Shown here in pieces: positions 22,885-32,307 of a stretch of DNA of 32,507 bases. Made by a program: the position numbers and the translations under genes. This DNA is from Ruminococcus sp. GTDB taxonomy: Bacteria; Bacillota_A; Clostridia; Oscillospirales; Ruminococcaceae. Location of the stretch: NCBI GenBank assembly GCA_017536105.1, contig JAFXRZ010000013.1:1-32507 (forward strand), in the 5' to 3' direction. The stretch's first letter is position 1. Every line of letters starts with the position of its first letter. Below the pieces are notes generated by a model that worked only from the letters and a program-made list of their open reading frames with translations, was not told the origin of the DNA and did no database searches.

Positions 22885-22913
22885 TTGAAAATCGCAGTTT
22901 TATCTGTTATAAT
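22885..22913 (+). promoter_or_regulatory. Promoter upstream of the nusA operon
   Basis: TTGAAA (22885-22890) and TATAAT (22908-22913) are 17 bp apart. It is the only good promoter seen between the P-II-like gene and nusA, giving a leader of ~420 nt. Confidence 0.65.
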
Positions 22914-22932
22914 GTATTCAATACTTTTAATG

Positions 22933-22965
22933 AAAGGCTGGAAAAACAAATTTCCGGTCTTTTTC
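22933..22965 (+). terminator. Intrinsic terminator or attenuator just after the nusA promoter
   Basis: AAAGGCTGGAAA (22933-22944) pairs with TTTCCGGTCTTT (22951-22962) with two G-U pairs, then TTTTC. It lies ~13 nt after the expected transcription start. It could terminate the P-II-like transcript, attenuate nusA, or both. Confidence 0.6.
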
Positions 22966-22978
22966 ATTGCCCCACGCT

Positions 22979-23311
22979 CAGCCCTCCCCACAGCTCCTGC
23001 TGTTCGGGCTTTGTGCTTTGATGCTGCCTTGGTGCAGCTGGGGAAAACCTTTCTGAAGAAAGGTTGTTCCCCAGACCCCTTTCCAAAGACTTTTAGCGAT
23101 TTTTTGCGAGGGTGTCTGAGATCTCTCTTGATTCATCAGACTCTAAAGCTATCTGCATTCAGCGGGATAGCAGGCACCCTCGCAAAAAACATTGAAAGTT
23201 TTAGGGAGGGGGTTTGGGGGATGACCCTTTTTCAAAAGGGTCTCCCCCAATCGCACTAAGATAATATCAAGGCACAAAGCCGGGATAGCAGGGGCTGTGG
23301 GAAGGACTGGG
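22979..23311. repeat. Large fold-back (MITE-like) element in the nusA leader
   Basis: Two imperfect inverted arms of ~130-150 bp. Outer parts (22979-23025 and 23265-23311) share the CACAGC(C/T)CCTGCT and GGCTTTGTGC words; inner parts share TTTTTTGCGAGGGTG (about 23100-23115) against CACCCTCGCAAAAAA (about 23174-23188). Each arm has its own GGGG...CCCC hairpin, and the centre has GTCTGA/TCAGAC. No coding capacity. It ends ~30 nt before the nusA start. Confidence 0.75.
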
Positions 23312-23341
23312 ACAATAAAACGGAAGGAATGGTCAAGAAAG

Positions 23342-24418
23342 ATGAACAAGGAATTATTTGAGGCGCTGACGCTTCTGGAGAAGGAGAACGACATTGATGC
23401 CACGGCGCTGATCGAGACGGTCAAGGGCGGCATAATGAAGGCGATCAAGAAAGACTACCCGAACTGCGAGAACATTTCGGTAGAGATCGAGCCTGAGACC
23501 GGCAAATTCGAGATGAAGATACTGAAAGAGATCGTAGAGGGAGAGCCTGAGGATCCGGACAATCAGATCAACATTGACGAAGCGAAGGCAATAAGCAAGC
23601 GTGCGAGAGTAGGCGGCATAGCTGAGATAAAGCTGAACCCCGGCAAATTCGGACGAGTTGCTGCACAGAACGCGAAGCAGTCGATCAAGCACGAGATCAA
23701 GGGCTTTGAGCGCGAGAAGCTTATCGAGCAGTACAAGGACAAGGTCTGCGAGTGCGTGCCTGCTGTTGTACAGAAAGTTGAGCCCACCACGCTCAACGCA
23801 GTAGTGACGATCGACAAGAACGAAGTATATTTTATAAGGAAAGAGCAGATCCCGGGTGAAGTATTGAAGCCGGGCGATGTTATCTCCGTATATGTTGTAG
23901 GCGTATCCTCTCCCGAGAGAAAGCCTTCGATCCGCATCTCGCGCACACACCGCGAGCTTGTGAAGAGGCTTTTCGAGCGCGAGATACCCGAGATCGCAGA
24001 CGGCATAGTAGAAGTTAAGGCTATCTCGAGAGTTGCGGGAGCAAGGAGCAAGGTAGCTGTTATAAGCCACGACCCCAACGTTGACGCTATCGGCGCCTGC
24101 ATAGGACCCGGCAAGTCGAGGATATCGGCTATCGTCAACGAGCTCAGGGGCGAAAAGATAGACATTATCCTCTGGAGCGAAGATCCTGCTGAGTTCATTG
24201 CCAAGGCTTTGGCTCCGGCAGAGGTCAAGAGCGTAGAGGTGTACGAGGACGAAGAAGTAAGAGAGTGCAAGGTGATAGTTCCCAACAACCAGCTTTCGCT
24301 TGCCATTGGAAACAAGGGCCAGAACGCGAAGCTTGCGGCAGGACTCACGGGCTACAGGATAGACATCCTTCCCGAAGTTCCGCTGCCTGAGGAGGAGCCG
24401 GAATACACCGACGACTGA
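23342..24418 (+). CDS. nusA: Transcription termination/antitermination protein NusA
   Basis: NusA binds RNA polymerase and controls pausing, termination and antitermination. The 358-aa protein has the N-terminal polymerase-binding domain (1-~125), an S1 domain (about 130-200), KH1 (GACIGPGKSRISAIVNEL near 260) and KH2 (LSLAIGNKGQNAKLAAGLTGYRIDIL near the C-terminus). It lacks the C-terminal acidic repeats of enterobacteria, as normal in Firmicutes. In KH1 the usual GPRGSR is GPGKSR, so the loop chemistry differs. I choose ATG 23342 because MNKELFEAL matches the family; the longer in-frame reading covers the fold-back element. The ribosome site is modest (GGAAGG, ~14 nt upstream). Confidence 0.96.
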   Translation: MNKELFEALTLLEKENDIDATALIETVKGGIMKAIKKDYPNCENISVEIEPETGKFEMKILKEIVEGEPEDPDNQINIDEAKAISKRARVGGIAEIKLNPGKFGRVAAQNAKQSIKHEIKGFEREKLIEQYKDKVCECVPAVVQKVEPTTLNAVVTIDKNEVYFIRKEQIPGEVLKPGDVISVYVVGVSSPERKPSIRISRTHRELVKRLFEREIPEIADGIVEVKAISRVAGARSKVAVISHDPNVDAIGACIGPGKSRISAIVNELRGEKIDIILWSEDPAEFIAKALAPAEVKSVEVYEDEEVRECKVIVPNNQLSLAIGNKGQNAKLAAGLTGYRIDILPEVPLPEEEPEYTDD

Positions 24419-24436
24419 GCATATAAGGAGAGGTAA

Positions 24437-24706
24437 ATGAAGACCAGGAAGATACCCATGAGGATGTGCCTCGGCTGCGGAGAGATGAAGCCCAAGAAGG
24501 AGCTCATCAGAGTAGTGAAGTCCAAGGAGGGCGAGATATCCCTTGACCTGACGGGACGGAAGGCAGGCAGAGGCGCTTATGTGTGCCGCGATGTGGAATG
24601 CCTCAAAAAGGCAAGGAAGACCCACAGGCTCGAAAAGAGCTTCGAGTGCAGGATAGACGACGCGGTATATGACGGAATGGAGGCAGAGCTTTCGGATGAA
24701 GAGTAA
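24437..24706 (+). CDS. rnpM: YlxR/RnpM, RNase P modulator family protein
   Basis: This 89-aa basic protein carries the DUF448 signature MRMCLGCGEMKPKKELIRVV (8-27) and TGRKAGRGAYVCRDVECL. Members are RNA-binding and in Bacillus bind and modulate RNase P. It lies 18 nt after nusA behind AAGGAGAGG, in the usual nusA-ylxR-ylxQ-infB order. Confidence 0.93.
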   Translation: MKTRKIPMRMCLGCGEMKPKKELIRVVKSKEGEISLDLTGRKAGRGAYVCRDVECLKKARKTHRLEKSFECRIDDAVYDGMEAELSDEE

Positions 24707-25019
24707 GCTGGGACTCATTTCGATGTGCGCAAAAGCAGGAAGGCTGTCGCTGGGCATGGACATGGCCAAGGACGCCTGCCGCTGCGGAAACGCAAAGGGT
24801 GTCTTTGTGGCTGATGACCTCTCGGAAAAAAGCCTCAAGGAAATGAAGTATTACTGCGCAAGATACGGCGTAAAGCTCTACCGCCTCGGAGAGACCATGG
24901 AGGGGATACAGCAGGGGCTCGGAAGAAAAACGGGCATCATCGCCGTGAACGACGCAGGCTTTGCAGCCTCGTGCGCAAAGGGGCTCACACAGATAGATGT
25001 GAGCGATATAGAGTTATGA
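24696..25019 (+). CDS. ylxQ: YlxQ, L7Ae-family RNA-binding protein
   Basis: A 107-aa L7Ae/L30e-fold protein expected to bind kink-turn RNA; its role is not settled. KSKLGLISMCAKAGRLSLGMDMAKDAC and the central VFVADDLSEKSLKEMKYYC fit the family. The start at 24696 overlaps the ylxR stop by 11 nt; GGAGG lies ~12 nt upstream within ylxR, so translation is probably coupled. The longer in-frame reading begins inside ylxR without support. Confidence 0.9.
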   Translation: MKSKLGLISMCAKAGRLSLGMDMAKDACRCGNAKGVFVADDLSEKSLKEMKYYCARYGVKLYRLGETMEGIQQGLGRKTGIIAVNDAGFAASCAKGLTQIDVSDIEL

Positions 25020-25044
25020 AGCATATTAAGGAGGATAACTGCCT

Positions 25045-27516
25045 ATGAATAAGAAATACAAGCTCAACGAACTGGCAAAGGACCTGGGACTTGCAAGCGG
25101 CAAGCTCGTGGAGTGCCTTGCCGCTTTGGGAGGAGAACCGAAAAAGACCGTTTCTTCGCTGACTCCCGAGGAGGTCAGCTTTGTGTTCGATTTCTTTACA
25201 CAGCAGAACCAGGTGGAGAATTTTGACGCCTACTTTGCCAACACGGTAAGACCCGAGGGAGCTCCCGAGAAGAAGACAAAGAAGGTAGTAAAGCCGAAGG
25301 CAGAGAAGAAGCCCGAGCCCGAAAAGCCCGCGGAAGAAAAGCCAAAGCCCGAGGAAAAGCCCGAGGAGAAGCCGGCAAAGAAGCCTGCCGAGGAGAAGAA
25401 GGCAGAGGAAAAGAAGAAGAAAGAGCCCAAGAAGGCTGCAAAGAAGCAGGAGCACGGCGTTAAGTCCTTCATCGGAGGATCGAAGAACGATTCTGACGAG
25501 AGCTATACTGTTTCGTCCCAGGAGACTCAGGGCAAGCACGTTGATACAAGAGGCAGCTATGTAGAGCTGGATAAGTATAACGAGAAGTACGACAACCTTG
25601 CAAACACCAAGCAGAACAAGAGCAAGGACAACTTCCAGAAGAAGCAGAAGCTCACCCAGAAGTCCCAGCAGTACAAGAAGCAGCAGAACCAGGGAGCAAG
25701 AAAGCGTGAGGCTGAGAGCGAGAAGGACAGACTGCGCCGTCTCGAGCTTGAAAAGGCAAGAAAGCAGCAGCTCAAAGTCCTTATCCCGGACGAGATCGTT
25801 GTTTCCGAGCTTGCTTCGAGACTTAAAGTCACCGCTACCGAAGTTATCAAGAAGCTCATGGGTCTCGGAGTTATGGCTTCCATCAACGAGACCATAGACT
25901 TCGATACCGCTGCGCTTGTTGCAGAAGAGCTGGGCGCTAAAGTCGAGAAGGAAGTTATCGTTACTATCGAGGAAAGACTGATAGTTGATGAGGAAGACAC
26001 CGAGGAGAGCCTTGAGGAACGCTGCCCCGTTGTAGTTGTTATGGGTCACGTTGACCACGGCAAGACCTCTATCCTCGACAGGATAAGAAATGCCAACGTC
26101 GCAGAAGGCGAGGCAGGCGGTATCACCCAGCACATCGGTGCATATCAGGTATATTACAACAACAAGAAGATAACCTTCCTCGACACCCCGGGACACGAGG
26201 CTTTCACAGCCATGCGTGCAAGAGGTGCAAACGTTACGGATATTGCTATCCTCGTTGTTGCGGCTGACGACGGTATCATGCCCCAGACAGTTGAGTCTAT
26301 AAACCATGCAAAGGCAGCAGGCGTTTCCATAATCGTTGCCATAAACAAGATGGATAAGGAAGGCGCAGATGCCGACAGAGTAAAGCAGGAGCTCACCGAG
26401 CACAGCCTCGTTGTCGAGGAGTGGGGCGGAGACGTTATCGCTGTGCCTGTTTCGGCAAAGACCGGCCAGGGCATCGACGAGCTGCTTGAAAACATTCTCC
26501 TCGTTGCCGAGGTCAAGGAGCTGAGAGCCAACCCCAACAAGGCAGCAAAGGGTACCGTTATCGAGGCCAAGCTGGACAAGGGCAAGGGTCCGACAGCTAC
26601 TCTCCTTGTTGAGAGCGGTACGCTGCGTACAGGCGATGTAATAATCGCAGGCACGGCTGTGGGCAGAGTGAGAACGATGACCAACGACAAGGGCAGCAAG
26701 ATCGACAAGGCAGGACCTTCGACACCTGTCGAGATCACAGGTCTTGCGGAAGTGCCCATGAGCGGCGATACATTCAACGCAGTTGCTGACGAGAAGCTGG
26801 CAAGAGAGCTTGTTGAGCAGAGAAAGCACGCTGCAAAGGAAGAAGAATTCAAGAAGTATCAGAAGGTAACTCTCGACAACCTCTTCAGCCAGATAAGTGA
26901 GGGAGAGGTCAAGGAGCTGCCCATAATCGTAAAGGCAGACGTTCAGGGCTCGGTGGAGGCTGTAAAGCAGAGCCTCGAGAAGATATCCAACGAGGAAGTA
27001 AGAGTCCGCGTTATCCACGGTGCAGTGGGTGCCGTAAACGAGAGCGACGTTATGCTCGCCAACGCATCCAACGCTATAATCGTCGGCTTCAACGTAAGAC
27101 CCGACCCCGTTGCAAAGGAGAACGCCGAGAGAGACGGCGTGGATATCAGACTCTACAGGATAATCTACGATGCTATCGAAGAGATAACCACAGCCATGAA
27201 GGGTATGCTTGCGCCTAAGTTCCGCGAGATAGACACGGCAAGAGTCGAGGTAAGACAGGTATATAAGATCTCCAACGTCGGCAACGTTGCAGGTTCCTAT
27301 GTGCTTTCGGGCAAGATCGGCAGGAACGATCTTATCAGAGTTGTACGTGACGGCATAATCGTTGCGGATGACAAGATGAGCTCCCTGAAGCGTTTCAAGG
27401 ACGATGTCAAGGAAGTTGCCGAGGGCTACGAGTGCGGTATCACCCTGGAGAAGTTCTCCGATATCAAGGAAGGCGACATCTTTGAAGCTTACCAGATGGA
27501 AGAGTACCGCGACTGA
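25045..27516 (+). CDS. infB: Translation initiation factor IF-2
   Basis: IF-2 is the GTPase that places initiator fMet-tRNA on the 30S subunit and promotes subunit joining. The 823-aa protein has an N-terminal helical module ([16 protein letters not shown]...), a long low-complexity Lys/Glu/Pro linker (about 70-135), an IF2N module (about 250-300) and the GTPase core: GHVDHGKT (334-341), DTPGH (380-384), NKMD (434-437) and a SAK motif (~472). Domains II, III and the C2 tRNA-binding domain follow. AAGGAGGA precedes the start. Length and layout are normal. Confidence 0.98.
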   Translation: MNKKYKLNELAKDLGLASGKLVECLAALGGEPKKTVSSLTPEEVSFVFDFFTQQNQVENFDAYFANTVRPEGAPEKKTKKVVKPKAEKKPEPEKPAEEKPKPEEKPEEKPAKKPAEEKKAEEKKKKEPKKAAKKQEHGVKSFIGGSKNDSDESYTVSSQETQGKHVDTRGSYVELDKYNEKYDNLANTKQNKSKDNFQKKQKLTQKSQQYKKQQNQGARKREAESEKDRLRRLELEKARKQQLKVLIPDEIVVSELASRLKVTATEVIKKLMGLGVMASINETIDFDTAALVAEELGAKVEKEVIVTIEERLIVDEEDTEESLEERCPVVVVMGHVDHGKTSILDRIRNANVAEGEAGGITQHIGAYQVYYNNKKITFLDTPGHEAFTAMRARGANVTDIAILVVAADDGIMPQTVESINHAKAAGVSIIVAINKMDKEGADADRVKQELTEHSLVVEEWGGDVIAVPVSAKTGQGIDELLENILLVAEVKELRANPNKAAKGTVIEAKLDKGKGPTATLLVESGTLRTGDVIIAGTAVGRVRTMTNDKGSKIDKAGPSTPVEITGLAEVPMSGDTFNAVADEKLARELVEQRKHAAKEEEFKKYQKVTLDNLFSQISEGEVKELPIIVKADVQGSVEAVKQSLEKISNEEVRVRVIHGAVGAVNESDVMLANASNAIIVGFNVRPDPVAKENAERDGVDIRLYRIIYDAIEEITTAMKGMLAPKFREIDTARVEVRQVYKISNVGNVAGSYVLSGKIGRNDLIRVVRDGIIVADDKMSSLKRFKDDVKEVAEGYECGITLEKFSDIKEGDIFEAYQMEEYRD

Positions 27517-27562
27517 TCTTAAGCAGCAGACCGCGTATTATAACTGAAAGGAGCTGGCGGAA

Positions 27563-28621
27563 ATGCGCCGGAAGATGATAGTATTCCTCTGCCTGTGTCT
27601 CATGCTCACGGGCTGCAAGGCATTCGGCGGCGAAGCCGGCGGCTGGAAAGAAAACAATTCCGAAATGACGGAATACGACAACACGGGCAAAACCGGCTCG
27701 GAGGGCGAGCCGCACGAAATGATCGTCTATGATGAATACCACAGGCTGGACGATGACTTTTTTACCTCTGCCGCAACTGCGGACGAGGGGCTTAGCCTGC
27801 TCAAAAACAATGCCAACGAGTATTATACTGAGGACGTGCCTAAATTCGTTAAGACCCTGAGGCTCGGCGAAGGAAAGTTCGAGCTCTGGCAGAGTGCCGC
27901 AGACGGAAATGTCCCTGCCGTGATCTACACGGGCAGCTATGCCCTTGATCAGAGCGGAGCCCTGTCGTTTATCTATAAGGTGATGAAGCAGGGCAGCAAC
28001 GATATCAAGGCCGACGGCAAAAGCGCCGACGCCGAAAAGATGAAGGGAATGAGCTCCCTTGGCAGCTATACGGATTATGTCAATCCTCCGGCAGCAAGAG
28101 TGCAGCGCAGCGATATCTATTCCGAGATACCGATAATGCTGAAACTCCCCCTGACAGAGATGCCCTATGCCATAACCGAGGGCAGATATGCCATGAGGCT
28201 CTATCTTAAAGGCGCCTTCATCTGTGCCCCCGCATACGGCGCAGAGGTCAAGGGCAGCTATGAGGCCGGCAAGGATCTCGAGCTTAGCTTCGATCCCACG
28301 GCTATCTTCACCGAGAACGAGCTTTATTCAGATACGGCCTTTTTCTCGGAGGATCAGAAGCAGGCATTCATCAAGGAAGTCACCGACGCTGTGGGCACCG
28401 AGGAAAAGACTACGATATCATTTTCCGGTGGAAAATGGGTCTGGAAAGCCGGCAAAAAGACCATAAGCAAGGGCAAATACAGCGAAAGCACCGAGTACCC
28501 GGGCTTTGTGAGGATGTGGGCAGGCGACGGAAGCAACGCCAATGTCCAGAGCTGGTTCTACATCACAGAGGACGGTATATATTATCCCTTCATGATACAG
28601 ACAAAGCAGGTGGAAAAATGA
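27563..28621 (+). CDS. Lipoprotein of unknown function inside the infB-rimP interval
   Basis: A 352-aa lipoprotein: signal peptide with lipobox LTGC (Cys18), an Asp/Glu/Gly-rich linker (to ~55), then a folded domain of ~290 residues with many aromatic and beta-type segments (LYLKGAFICAPAYGAEV; GGKWVWKAGKKTISKGKYSESTEYPGFVRMW). I do not recognise the family. AAAGGAG precedes the start. It lies 46 nt after infB and its stop overlaps the rimP start as ATGA, so it is translationally tied to the operon. An envelope lipoprotein between two translation genes is unusual. Confidence 0.8.
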   Translation: MRRKMIVFLCLCLMLTGCKAFGGEAGGWKENNSEMTEYDNTGKTGSEGEPHEMIVYDEYHRLDDDFFTSAATADEGLSLLKNNANEYYTEDVPKFVKTLRLGEGKFELWQSAADGNVPAVIYTGSYALDQSGALSFIYKVMKQGSNDIKADGKSADAEKMKGMSSLGSYTDYVNPPAARVQRSDIYSEIPIMLKLPLTEMPYAITEGRYAMRLYLKGAFICAPAYGAEVKGSYEAGKDLELSFDPTAIFTENELYSDTAFFSEDQKQAFIKEVTDAVGTEEKTTISFSGGKWVWKAGKKTISKGKYSESTEYPGFVRMWAGDGSNANVQSWFYITEDGIYYPFMIQTKQVEK

Positions 28622-29082
28622 ACACAGTTGAAAAGGTGAGGCAGCTTGCACAGCCCCTCTGCGACGAGCAGGAGCTCTTCCTCTGGGACGTAAGGTTTGA
28701 AAAGGAAGGCGCAAGCTGGTACCTCAAAATACTGATAGACAGGGACGGCGGCGTGGATATGGACGCTGTCGAAAAATTCACAAGGCCGATGAACGAGCTG
28801 CTGGACGAGGCTGACCCGATACAGCAGAGCTATATCCTCGAGGTGGGAAGCCCGGGTCTCGGAAGAGAGCTGAGAAGAGAAGAGCATTTCATCGTCTGCA
28901 TCGGCGACGAGGTAAGAGTGAAGACCATAAGGCCCGTAAACGGCGAAAGGGAATTCATAGGCATACTCTACAGCTTCGAGAAGAACGAGTTCGTCATCGC
29001 ACAGAGCGAAGCCGAGGAGGACAGGCTCACATTCAAGCTCTCCGACTGCGCTTATGTTAAGCTCAACGACGACCAGTTCTGA
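28618..29082 (+). CDS. rimP: Ribosome maturation factor RimP
   Basis: RimP helps mature the 30S subunit. The 154-aa protein has its N-terminal domain (LFLWDVRFEKEGASWYLKILIDRDGGVDMDAVEKFTR), the YILEVGSPGLGREL motif (about 72-85) and a C-terminal SH3-like barrel. The ATG at 28618 overlaps the lipoprotein stop (ATGA) and follows AGGTGG. rimP normally precedes nusA; here it follows infB. Confidence 0.93.
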   Translation: MNTVEKVRQLAQPLCDEQELFLWDVRFEKEGASWYLKILIDRDGGVDMDAVEKFTRPMNELLDEADPIQQSYILEVGSPGLGRELRREEHFIVCIGDEVRVKTIRPVNGEREFIGILYSFEKNEFVIAQSEAEEDRLTFKLSDCAYVKLNDDQF

Positions 29083-29127
29083 TACGCAGAAATATAAAAC
29101 ACGGGAAGATAAAAGAAAGGATACATT

Positions 29128-29526
29128 ATGGCTGGATATAAAGCAGGGCGTATGTCCGAGGATATACGCAGGATAATCTCGGCGAAGATGCGTGAGCTCA
29201 AGGACCCTCGCCTGGGCGGAGGAGAGCTTCTCACCGTGGTTCGCTGCGAGGTCGCAAGCGACGGCTCGTTTTGCAGGGTCTATGTTTCGTCTCTTGAAGG
29301 CATAGATAAGGCAAAGCAGGCAGTGAAGGGCTTCGAGAGCGCTTCGGGCTATCTCAAAAGAGAGATCTCCAACGTTCTGGGACTCAGGAAAGCTCCCGAG
29401 CTCAAATTCGTTGCCGACGACTCGGCGGAATATTCCGCAAGGATATTTGAAAAGCTGAAGAACATTGCACCCGCACAGACAGAGGACGATTCTGAAACGG
29501 AGGAGCCTGATGGAGAACAGAAATAA
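29128..29526 (+). CDS. rbfA: Ribosome-binding factor A
   Basis: RbfA is a KH-like 30S maturation factor acting near the 5' end of 16S rRNA. The 132-aa protein has YKAGRMSEDIRRIISAKMRELKDPRLGGG at the N-terminus and CRVYVSSLEG...LKREISNVLGLRKAPELKFVADDS in the core, with an acidic tail. AAAGGAT precedes the start. Its end overlaps nrnA. Confidence 0.95.
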   Translation: MAGYKAGRMSEDIRRIISAKMRELKDPRLGGGELLTVVRCEVASDGSFCRVYVSSLEGIDKAKQAVKGFESASGYLKREISNVLGLRKAPELKFVADDSAEYSARIFEKLKNIAPAQTEDDSETEEPDGEQK

Positions 29527-30484
29527 TATCGGCTTTGCAAACATAGGCAGATTTTTCGAGGAGCACGACTGCTTCACCATACTCACCCACAAAAGCCCCG
29601 ACGGAGACACTCTCGGCGCAGGCTTTGCTTTGTGCGCCTATCTGAGAAAGATGGGCAAGAAGGCAAACGTCCTGAATTCCGACGGCTTCCCAGACCGCTA
29701 CAGCTTTTTGTACGAGGGGTACTTTGATATGGGATTCGACGAGCAGTGCGTTATTGCCGTTGATATCGCGGACACCACCCTTCTCGGAGCAGGCCTTGCA
29801 CGCTATACCGAGCCGAAGTCCATCGACCTCTGCATAGACCATCACATCTCAAATAAATACTACGCAAAATACAGCTACGTTGACAGCACCGCATCTGCTG
29901 CCTGCCTGATACTCTACCAGCTGTTCAAGGAGCTCGGCAGACCTATAAACGACCTGATCGCAAAGTGCCTCTACACAGGTATCGCAACGGACACGGGCTG
30001 CTTCAAATACGAAAACACGGTTCCCCAGGCGCATCTTGCGGCAGCAGAGCTTATGCAGTTCAATATCGGCTTTGCGTCTGTCAACAGGAAGATGTTCGAC
30101 ATCAAGAGCCGCGCAAGGCTCCGTGCCGAGATAATCGCCACCAACAGCATCGAATACTCCTTCGGCGGAAAGTGCGCTGTCATCAGCCTCACCACGGAGA
30201 TGATGGAGTCCTTCGGGATAGAGCCTGCGGAGTTCGAGGGCATATCCTCGATACCGCTGACTGTCGAGGGAGTGGAGATAGGCATAACTATCAGACAGAG
30301 ACACGAGAACGTGTTCAAGCTCTCTGTCCGCACAACGGAGAAGATAGACGCTTCGGGCTTTTGCAGACAGTTCGGCGGCGGAGGACATATCCGTGCGGCA
30401 GGCTGCGAGATAACCGGCACCCTTGAAGAAGTGAAGAAAACTGTCATCGAGGCTGTGTCGAAGCTCGACGGAGTCATCTCATGA
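29510..30484 (+). CDS. nrnA: NrnA-like DHH phosphoesterase (nanoRNase/pAp phosphatase)
   Basis: DHH/DHHA1 enzymes of the NrnA group degrade short RNAs and pAp with Mn2+. The 324-aa protein shows HKSPDGDTLG (27-36), AVDIAD (83-88), CIDHHIS (DHH at 110-112) and the DHHA1 motif GGGGHIRAAG near 297-306. The ATG at 29510 overlaps rbfA by 17 nt and follows GGAGGAG. The order rbfA-nrnA-truB-ribF is common in Firmicutes. Confidence 0.92.
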   Translation: MENRNNIGFANIGRFFEEHDCFTILTHKSPDGDTLGAGFALCAYLRKMGKKANVLNSDGFPDRYSFLYEGYFDMGFDEQCVIAVDIADTTLLGAGLARYTEPKSIDLCIDHHISNKYYAKYSYVDSTASAACLILYQLFKELGRPINDLIAKCLYTGIATDTGCFKYENTVPQAHLAAAELMQFNIGFASVNRKMFDIKSRARLRAEIIATNSIEYSFGGKCAVISLTTEMMESFGIEPAEFEGISSIPLTVEGVEIGITIRQRHENVFKLSVRTTEKIDASGFCRQFGGGGHIRAAGCEITGTLEEVKKTVIEAVSKLDGVIS

Positions 30485-31374
30485 AAAAAGAGCTTTGCGG
30501 AGTGCTGCCCGTGTATAAGCCCTCGGGCTGGACTTCCTTTGACGTCATCGCCAAGCTGAGAGGCATCCTCGGGATGAAAAAGCTGGGCCACACGGGAACT
30601 CTCGACCCTATGGCCACAGGCGTTCTGCCTGTGCTTGTTGGGAAAGCGGCAAAGGCCTGCGATGTCCTGCCGGATACCGCAAAGGGCTACAAAGCAGGCT
30701 TCAAACTCGGAGTAACGACGGATACCCAGGATTCAACAGGCAAGGTGATAAAGACCTGTGATAAGCAGGTGGGCATCGCTGAACTCACCGAAGCGGCTGA
30801 AAGCTTCTGCGGAGATATAATGCAGGTGCCGCCGATGTTTTCGGCTGTGAGCTCAGGAGGGAAAAGGCTTTACGAGCTTGCCCGGGAAGGAAAGACCGTA
30901 GAACGGGAAGCAAGGCCGAGACACGTTGAATTTATAGAGATACTGCACTACGACGAGCAGAGCAGGGAAGGCGTGCTGGAAACGGAAGTCAGCCGCGGAA
31001 CATATATCCGCACGCTGATAAACGACATCGGCGAGAGTCTCGGCTGCGGAGCAGTCATGACTTCGCTGGAAAGAACACTTGCCTGCGGCTTCTGCAAGGA
31101 GGACTGCTTCACCCTTGCGGAGATTGAAGCTGCGTCGGCAGAAGATGATATCGAAAAACTTATCGCTCCGGTGGAGGATCTTTTTGAAGAGCTGCCTGAA
31201 GTCAGACTAAATGCACATTTCACAAGGCTTTTTGAAAACGGCGTAAAGCTCAGAGACGAGCAGATAAATGCGCCGGAGGGTATGTTCAGAGTATTCGGCG
31301 ACGACGGAGGTTTTATCGGACTTGCCGAGGTGAACGAAAAAAAAGAGGTGCGCTCAGTGCGCAGACTGCGGTGA
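30481..31374 (+). CDS. truB: tRNA pseudouridine-55 synthase
   Basis: TruB makes pseudouridine 55 in the T-loop of most tRNAs. The 297-aa protein has YKPSGWTSFDVIAKLR (12-27) and the catalytic motif GHTGTLDPMATGVL with Asp42, plus the RGTYIRTL strand. The start overlaps the nrnA stop as ATGA. Confidence 0.96.
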   Translation: MKKELCGVLPVYKPSGWTSFDVIAKLRGILGMKKLGHTGTLDPMATGVLPVLVGKAAKACDVLPDTAKGYKAGFKLGVTTDTQDSTGKVIKTCDKQVGIAELTEAAESFCGDIMQVPPMFSAVSSGGKRLYELAREGKTVEREARPRHVEFIEILHYDEQSREGVLETEVSRGTYIRTLINDIGESLGCGAVMTSLERTLACGFCKEDCFTLAEIEAASAEDDIEKLIAPVEDLFEELPEVRLNAHFTRLFENGVKLRDEQINAPEGMFRVFGDDGGFIGLAEVNEKKEVRSVRRLR

Positions 31375-31380
31375 TATACA

Positions 31381-32307
31381 ATGAAGGATATAACAGAACA
31401 CGGACTGCCGGGCGGAGAACGCACCGCCGTGGCTCTCGGTATATTTGACGGCGTGCACCTCGGGCATAGGCTCGTGCTGGACGAAGCCTGTGCAGCAGCC
31501 GAAAAAGGCCTTGTGCCTGCGGTTTTCACCTTCCGCAGCGGAACGGTGACAACAAAGCCCCAGACAGAGTGCCTGCTCACCGACGAGGCAAAGTATGAAC
31601 GTCTCGGAAAGCTTGGCATCAAATATATCATGGCTCCGGATTTTGCCGATATAAGATCCCTGCCCCCTGCCGAGTTCACGGAAAAAGTCCTCGCGGGACA
31701 GCTGGGCTGCGGACTTGCCGTCTGCGGAAAGGACTTCCGCTTCGGAAGAGGAGCTGTGGGAGACGCAGACCTTCTGCGAAGAGAAGGCGAACGCCTGGGC
31801 TTTGAGGTCAGGGTGCTCGATAAGCTGCAAATGGACGGCGCAACAGTCAGCTCGAGCAGGATAAAGAAGCTGATCCGAACGGGAGAGATAGAAAAAGCCA
31901 ACCGCCTGCTGGGCTATACCTTCGGCTGGACTCTGCCTGTGATACACGGCAACGAGATCGGCAGGACCTGGAATTTTCCGACCATCAACCAGCTGCTGCC
32001 AGAAAAGATAGTCCTGCCGAGGTTCGGGGTCTACTGCGCAAGGGCAAAGACCGAGGATCGGACGTTCTTCGGGGTCGCGAATATCGGTGTAAAGCCTACT
32101 GTCGAGAAAAAGACAGCGCCCCTTGCCGAGACTTTCATCCTCGATTTCGACGGCGATCTCTACGGCAAGGAAGTTGAGCTGAGGCTGGACACTTTCCTGC
32201 GTCCGGAGCAGAGATTTTCGGATATCGCGGCGCTCCGCGCACAGATACAGGCCGACGTCCGCCGCACAGCCGAATTCTATTCGGAGCGGAAAGGAAAGAG
32301 CCAGTAA
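31381..32307 (+). CDS. ribF: Bifunctional riboflavin kinase/FAD synthetase
   Basis: RibF converts riboflavin to FMN and then FAD. The 308-aa protein has the adenylyltransferase half (GIFDGVHLGH 20-29, FRFGRGAVGD, VSSSRIKKLI) and the kinase half (GNEIGRTWNFPTINQ, GVANIGVKPTV, ETFILDFDGDLYGK). It starts 7 nt after truB with a weak ribosome site, so it is likely coupled. rpsO, often next, is not seen before the terminal repeat. Confidence 0.96.
   Translation: MKDITEHGLPGGERTAVALGIFDGVHLGHRLVLDEACAAAEKGLVPAVFTFRSGTVTTKPQTECLLTDEAKYERLGKLGIKYIMAPDFADIRSLPPAEFTEKVLAGQLGCGLAVCGKDFRFGRGAVGDADLLRREGERLGFEVRVLDKLQMDGATVSSSRIKKLIRTGEIEKANRLLGYTFGWTLPVIHGNEIGRTWNFPTINQLLPEKIVLPRFGVYCARAKTEDRTFFGVANIGVKPTVEKKTAPLAETFILDFDGDLYGKEVELRLDTFLRPEQRFSDIAALRAQIQADVRRTAEFYSERKGKSQ

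Noticed and set aside
23354..24838. 494-aa minus-strand frame across nusA and ylxR
   Set aside because: It crosses three convincing plus-strand genes and has no recognisable motif.
24985..27018. 677-aa Leu/Cys-rich frame opposite infB
   Set aside because: Its Leu runs are the complement of the Lys/Glu linker codons of IF-2; the sense frame is certain.
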